A stretch of 64,000 nucleotides of DNA, taken from the NCBI RefSeq assembly GCF_900324465.2, contig NC_046616.1:22439095-22503094 (forward strand). Direction: 5' to 3'. Source of the DNA: Anabas testudineus. Its lineage: Eukaryota > Chordata > Actinopteri > Anabantiformes > Anabantidae. Below, piece after piece: positions 59,230 to 64,000 of the stretch. The notes below the pieces were generated by a model. The model worked only from the letters and a program-made list of their open reading frames with translations. It did not search any database and was not told the DNA's origin. The stretch's first letter is position 1, and each line of letters opens with the position of its first letter. Position numbers and translations under genes: made by a program.

Positions 59230-59271
<42 letters not shown>

Positions 59272-60652
59272 GGTTGCAAATGTGCAGAAATGTACCTGTT
59301 ATATAATCTGTTGAATGAACTCTGCCCTGTTCATCACCAAACACTGATAATTTCTCGGGCAGAACATAGGAGTGTTTATACAGCACCCAGTGAGGACCCA
59401 GTCATACACTGACCTCTGCTGGAGACTGGAAGGAGAACAGCTGCAGTAATTCTGTTTCTTAAAGCGTTGTGTGTGTTGGGATGATTGCAGGTGTGTCCCA
59501 TTTCCAGTAAGCTGACAGGTGCCTGGAATCTAGAATTCACCGAGCATCCCATCATCACGTGAGCATCGTTCTGCACGACAGTCTCGTATTAGCTGTGAAT
59601 CCAAAGCACATGTGGACACAAACCTGTTCGGATTTCACTGTTTCCCTTTGTGCAGGTTCATGAAGGACAAAGCGAACTACTCCCTGAACACAGATGACCC
59701 TCTGATCTTAAACTCAACCCTGAACGACGACTACCGCACCGCGCACACACACATGGGCTTCACTGAGGAGGAATTCAAACGCCTGGTGAGATCAAACGCC
59801 TGAATAATTACAGCAGTAGTTCACAGAAGACATTTGAATATGGTTTGAAATGATAGCAGGGGTGGAGATGCTCGGTGCATGGTAATGCTAATTAAAGCAG
59901 GAACAAAAGCTTCTATGAAAGAAGTATCCCAGTGCTCAGTGAGCAGCCTCAGCCCAGTTTAATAACTACTGGTCCTAATGCATTTCAAACTATATGGCTC
60001 TCAATCAGACGTTATTAGGTTTGCATATGGACTGAGGTTTCAAATGATCGTTAAAGGAATAGTTTGACATTTTGGGAAATAAAATGATTCTCCTACTTGT
60101 CAAGACTTGATGACGAGATGACTGATACCACTAATATCTGCACGGTAGATAGGATGTTACAGCCATGAGATGAGACAGGGCAACAACCAGGAGGTAACAT
60201 AATGTGCCCATTAGCAACTAGAAAGATGTGGAATTACAGTACCACATTATGTCTTGTTTGACCAAAGTGTGACGGGAAAAAGAAACTACAGATTGTGGTT
60301 TTATGGTTTCTGCAGTCTGTTCATGTGTATTTAACAAGGCAGTTAAGTTCTATGGAGCAATGCTGTTAATAGTGATTCAGTGCAGTTTAAAGACTTGCTG
60401 TTCAATATTTATTGTTTGCTTTTAGACGATGTAGCTACCTTTATACTAAGGTAGCTAAGTCTAAAATAAGAGATGGTTAGCTGCAGTGCAGTATGCAATA
60501 CTGAAGAATATACAAACTGTACACTAAATGTGTCTCGTGTCCTGCAGAACATCTGTTCTGCTGAGTCGTGCTTCCTGCCTGACAAAGAGAAGAGAGAGCT
60601 GCTCAACACACTGCATGCAGCCTACGGGTTGATCCAGACAACTGCCTTTTAA
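47871..60652 (+). CDS. ada: Adenosine deaminase
   Basis: Complete 11-exon gene, 364 aa: 47871-47918, 52668-52729, 53523-53645, 54742-54885, 55017-55132, 56092-56216, 58331-58402, 58821-58922, 59491-59558, 59656-59785 and 60548-60652. All introns are GT-AG with matching phases, and most exon lengths equal those I recall for human ADA. The zinc enzyme converts adenosine and deoxyadenosine to inosine forms in cytosol and at the cell surface. Zinc and catalytic residues are present: HVHLDG (His20, His22), HAGE (His218, Glu221), GHGY (His242) and NTDDP (Asp300, Asp301). Substrate-side motifs [10 protein letters not shown] and DLAGDE are kept. Fish ADA ends in this exon (GLIQTTAF), whereas human has one more. 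Intron 1 (4.75 kb) holds SINE and tRNA-like sequences. The start chosen is the first ATG of ATGATGGCC, giving MMAENTPEE. Confidence 0.97.
48676..48747 (+). repeat. TG microsatellite in ada intron 1
   Basis: Thirty-six uninterrupted TG units; potentially polymorphic and Z-DNA prone. Confidence 0.95.
51815..52204 (-). other. Unrecognised 129-codon ORF in ada intron 1
   Basis: Antisense frame with a strongly hydrophobic segment near its end ([20 protein letters not shown]) followed by a Cys-rich basic tail ([15 protein letters not shown]). No family recognised. No upstream signal, splice sites or promoter support it. It could be a chance frame or a piece of an old mobile element. Confidence 0.2.
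52255..52327 (+). pseudogene. tRNA-Lys(UUU)-like pseudogene
   Basis: 73 bases with the layout of tRNA-Lys-TTT. The acceptor strands GCCTGGG and TTCAGGT pair with wobbles. The A box is TAGCTCAGTTGGTAGAG, the anticodon loop ATTTTTAAT carries TTT, and the T arm CCAGGGTTCAAGTCCCTG is perfect. The anticodon stem has three of five pairs lost and the D stem one, so it is very unlikely to be functional. It lies about 40 bp upstream of a tRNA-derived SINE. Confidence 0.7.
52366..52548 (+). mobile_element. tRNA-derived SINE
   Basis: Head GCTGGTTAGTGTGGTGGTAA with A- and B-box-like parts, as at 22645-22766. It is followed by an unrelated body and the tail TTGTAAGTCGCTTTGGATAA then AAGTGTCTGCTAAATG. That tail is a common 3' end of teleost SINEs, shared with a partner LINE. 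It lies 120 bp before ada exon 2 and is harmless to the splice site as far as can be seen. Confidence 0.75.
52730..60547 (+). other. ada introns 2-10, no other gene seen
   Basis: Introns between the listed exons contain no supported gene. One tract is notable: ten perfect TTAG units at 59231-59270 in intron 8. Short frames near 53699-54022 and 57081-57669 are shadows without domain matches. Confidence 0.6.
59231..59270 (+). repeat. (TTAG)10 tetranucleotide in ada intron 8
   Basis: Perfect 40-bp array of TTAG. It is not the vertebrate telomere repeat, which is TTAGGG. Confidence 0.95.
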
Positions 60653-61514
60653 AATCGACAAGGACGTCTGATGACAGAATATGACACAACCCAGGGACAA
60701 ATCTCTCAGAACCTTTACTCTCGCCATCGGACACAACGGAATGTGTTTCTAGTCATTTGTAACCAGACCGAGAGCCTATAGAATATCTCAAACATGCTGT
60801 TTATCACGTGGCTGCTGCCTTCACCTTGCACACCTGTACACTGTCTGTCCAAGGGCTCGTGCTTTGTCTGGATTGCAGTTAAGTATTTCCACACTGTTCC
60901 AGAAGATGTCAAGGTGCTCTGCAATGTCCAAGAAAGTGTTTATGCAGCAGGTGTTAGATCAAAAACTCATGTTTACATCCTGTCATCATAAAGAGAATCA
61001 GGGAAACTTCTTAATGCACAGTTAATCAACACTCCATCAACTGTAAAGGGAAGGGGGGGGGGGTCTACTTTGTTGTCATCTCTGCCATAGCTAAAACACA
61101 GTATACAAAACATTTGTCTTTAATGGGAGAAAACATACCGTACAGTGGAAATGGAAGCCTCACAGGCTAAGAACTTATTACCTAGTAGAAAAATATGGTT
61201 TACTGAGAAAATCCATTGTTTGATTTAGGGTGAAATAAGGAAATCCAATGTCAGAAACGAACACGCTTTGTCTTTCACAGGTCCAACTGCAGGACATCAG
61301 GTTCAACAGCTCAATACCAAAAGTCTAGTCTTACATTTGAACACTAGGTGGCGGACTGTAGCCACGTAGATGGACAAACCACAATTGACAGAATTCGGTT
61401 TTGCATTTAAAAAATTACTCTTTCAATTCTTTTTATGTATATATGATTTTAAAAATATTTTTCAGCAACTTCCATGTATAACAGCCACATTTATGCTACT
61501 TATGAAATAATAAA
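60653..61514 (+). other. ada 3' UTR (predicted)
   Basis: Runs from the stop codon to an AATAAA at 61509-61514, the first full signal seen on this strand after the stop. It contains no coding frame of note, and a poly-G stretch near 61053-61062. Confidence 0.5.
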
Positions 61515-62322
61515 AGCTTATGAAACATTGTCTTTCTGATTATTCTCAATTTCAGAGAAAAAGAAAAAAGCCTTCTCTCTTCCTAATGTACACAAATGCC
61601 TGCAATAAAAGTTACAGCTCTGGAACAACAACAACAGCACTGAGCACACTAATCAAGGCAAAATGCCTTGTGTGAAAACTAGATTACAGAAAACACAAGC
61701 ATTACAGTAATTCATAAGTATTTTATTACACAAAGAAAATTGCTATCACAAAGTTATCACTGAACATTTAGCAATAAATATGAAGTCCATACACGACAGT
61801 ATAATGGTAACTATGTTTGTTACGAAACCAAAAAAAGGGAAATAAACGGAGAATGAGATCAAACAAGAGGGTCACAAACACACACGCACACAAATAGAAA
61901 GAAAATGACATACATGTGACCGAACGATGATGAATATGCCCTCCATGATACATTTCCATATTAGGCTGGAACAACGTTTTAAAGTGTTGTTAGAAATTAA
62001 GTGTTTTCAGTTCATCTCCAAAGTTGCTGTGCTTTCCTGTCTTTTTCAGGAACACAAATGACTAACGGAGCACGAAGCAAAAGAATACCATCTTAAGCTT
62101 GCAGTTCTCCTCTGTGCTGTTCCGCATGTTATAATCAGACACAATTAAAAAGGCGAACATTTGGGGCTGATGAAGCTCCAAACAGGCCGGCAGTGAGTGA
62201 AGGTGTCCTTGTGTCCGGTTAGGACAGCCAATTTACACTCTCCCTTTCCTGTCTCCACTTTCACCTTCTTCCTCTCTACTCATCTCTCCTCTGCCCCCTC
62301 CCCTTTTGGTCTCCGGCAGAGT
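61515..62322. other. Convergent intergenic space of ada and pkig
   Basis: Contains the presumed 3' UTR of pkig on the minus strand. The two genes point toward each other. No other gene is visible. Confidence 0.5.
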
Positions 62323-63633
62323 TTAGGACGGGCCTCCACTTCCCTGGGCATCTTGGCTGGTGGAGCCCTCTGCCTCAGGGGCTGGTGAGGCCCCAGGGTC
62401 TCCTGCGGAAAAACATGGCAAACAATACACAAAAAGATCAGAGATGCTGTATGTGATCAGGATCAAAAATGAATTGGCAATAAATCTGCTCTTAGGCTCC
62501 ACAAAGAGAAAAAAAAAAGTCCAGAGGAAGGAACTGCTACTTCCTGTGGCAGCACAGTGTCAGCATGATATGAGAAGATTTCTAAATCTGAAGTTTCCCA
62601 CCACACATATCAGCATTAGAGCCGTTTCATTTATAGCGGTCAAACTGCTCATCATGTCGTGGGAAACTTGTGTTTGACTGGGAAGGAAGTTAGTAAGAAC
62701 AACGATGCGACACACAATGGTTAGACTGGTGAACATCTGTGTCATTTTCAGACATGTTGACAGTAGATAAATCAAGAACTATGAGCCACTGCGCTGCTGC
62801 TAAAGCTCATTTAGCACTGACGCAACAACAATCAAACTGCAACGTGAGCCACGGCACTTATTTTGATGTTAAGGTGCGTTCAGGTGCAGGCATTCATTTC
62901 TTAGAGATAGACTGATAATTGCTACAATCCAAATGGTCAGAGCCTATGTCTAGGCTAGACTAGTCTGTGATGAATTATGGGTAAATTGACACATTCTGCA
63001 AACTGAGCAACTGTCAGCTCTGTTTACTCCAGATGAATCTGTCTTCAGGAAGAACTCAGTTACACTGACATCTCTAGTAACACTAAAATCTCTATGTAGT
63101 GTTGGAACTGTAGTCTTTAAGAACATTTTTTGAGAGATGGGTCATACGCTTCATTCAATCCCACATCTCAGGTCAATTATTTCTGATTTTCTAGTTTAAA
63201 ATCTGTCCTACAATGGCCCTCAGAGTAGCTGCTCTGACTGGGATACTAGGCTGATGTATACAAGCAGTCATTTCTTACAGCCATTCTTCTTTCTTGCAGA
63301 CAGCCATGTTGATTGTTTACATTTGATTTTGTGAGTTGCGGAACGCTTTGAACTTACAACAATAAATCTTGTCCGACCACCATGCAGTTTCAAAAATCAA
63401 GAGGCACCCACCAACAACAGCGACATGGTAGTGACTTACTCACCCTCCACAAAAGCATGAATAACTTTGCTTTACTGACCTGCGGCCTTCAGGTCCATCT
63501 CTGCAAGGTCTTTGGTGAGTTCACTGGTGCTGGCCGCTACTGTCCCCTCCCCTGAGATGTCGGGCACTGCGTTCCTGCGGCCTGTGCGATCACAGTTGAT
63601 GAAGTCTGAGTACGACGTCTCCACATCCATCAT
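62323..63633 (-). CDS. pkig: cAMP-dependent protein kinase inhibitor gamma
   Basis: Two coding exons, 63633-63480 and 62402-62323, GT-AG intron with a phase-1 join, 77 aa (human PKIG is 76, from memory). PKI proteins bind the PKA catalytic subunit as a pseudosubstrate and export it from the nucleus. The inhibitory segment is intact: MMDVETSYSDFINCD, then RTGRRNAVPDI, with Phe11, Arg16, Arg19, Arg20 and Ala22 in the phosphoacceptor place. A leucine-rich export signal follows (ELTKDLAEMDL, residues 38-48). The tail is acidic and Gly/Ser-rich. The start is the first of two tandem ATGs, as in human. An acceptor (TTGCAG) ends at 63662, so the coding exon begins at 63661 with 28 bases of 5' UTR, and earlier non-coding exons lie beyond the window. 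It is convergent with ada, as the human gene order predicts. Confidence 0.96.
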
Positions 63634-63662
63634 CTGTCCATGACCAGCGCTCTCATTACACC

Positions 63663-64000
63663 TGCAAGAGGGAGGAGGGGATGTAAGACGGCTGCGGAGG
63701 TGTTGCGAGAACCAAATAAAATAACCCTGCTGCCTGCCTTCAGTGGTCTGCAGGGCTCGTGGGAGGACTCGTCGCAGTGTGCTGGATATTTCTACTTCAG
63801 AAGAATTAACAGGACACAGGAATACCAGCTAGAAGCTTTAAAAAATGTCACACTTTGCTGAGCTATTGAAGAGGTAACAGAGGATGACCAATGCAGAGAG
63901 ACAGTGACTGGGCAGAATAGGGAGCACCTACCACAACTAAAAGGCCTGACAGCTGAGAGATAATTAATTCATTAATAAAAAGAAGACTGAAGGTGTTAAT
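63663..64000 (-). other. pkig 5' intron (partial)
   Basis: Sequence upstream of the acceptor of the first coding exon of pkig. It is presumed to be an intron reaching past the window end. The plus-strand frame of 73 codons here is not a gene. Confidence 0.55.

Noticed and set aside
59231-59270. TTAG array as an interstitial telomere
   Set aside because: The vertebrate telomere unit is TTAGGG; this is a simple tetranucleotide repeat.
62360-62677. Plus-strand 105-codon frame over pkig exon 2
   Set aside because: Antisense shadow; the minus strand has the correctly spliced PKI protein.

Overview
The window is vertebrate nuclear DNA, almost certainly from a ray-finned (teleost) fish. It has GT-AG introns, many CA/TG microsatellites, Tc1-mariner, hAT, LINE and Penelope-like fossils, gypsy-type solo LTRs and tRNA-derived SINEs. 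Its single-copy genes (ccn5, ada, pkig) lie in the same neighbourhood as their human orthologues on chromosome 20q13 (from memory). The species cannot be named from the sequence.

Layout. (1) 1-27.8 kb is a tandem array of intronless-CDS P2Y1-like G-protein-coupled receptor genes, all on the minus strand. It holds one copy cut by the window edge (A, 1-894), a 3' remnant (B, ~3.5-3.73 kb), a possible fainter remnant (~4.9 kb), and three intact genes: C (6833-7816, 327 aa), E (15410-16378, 322 aa) and F (26824-27804, 326 aa). A broken copy D (~12.5-13.07 kb) lies between C and E. The gaps are filled with transposon fossils: a Penelope-like fragment, two Tc1-like remnants, a hAT remnant, three solo LTRs with gypsy-type ends, a gutted L2/CR1-type LINE, and an odd inverted-repeat block at 22.2-24.3 kb. 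(2) 27.8-31.7 kb has no gene I can see. (3) 31.7-35.8 kb is a complete five-exon CCN-family gene on the minus strand, best matched to ccn5/wisp2. Unlike mammalian CCN5 it still encodes the C-terminal cystine-knot module. (4) 36-47.8 kb is non-coding apart from a Tc1-like transposon with long inverted ends. (5) 47.87-60.65 kb is a complete 11-exon adenosine deaminase gene (ada, plus strand, 364 aa) with every catalytic motif. (6) 62.3-63.66 kb holds the two coding exons of pkig (minus strand, 77 aa); its upstream non-coding exon(s) lie outside the window.

How they may relate. P2Y1-like receptors sense extracellular nucleotides, and ADA removes adenosine, the end product of nucleotide breakdown. 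The linkage is suggestive but may be coincidence. PKIG inhibits PKA, and CCN5 is a secreted matricellular protein. Nothing here shows co-regulation.

The most notable observations are the receptor array, with a near-invariant TM1-TM3 core that suggests gene conversion and a conserved splice-acceptor-like site just upstream of the ATG; the CT-bearing CCN5; and the unexplained inverted-repeat/ORF composite at 21.7-24.3 kb. All calls come from reading the sequence and from memory of the families; no database search was possible.
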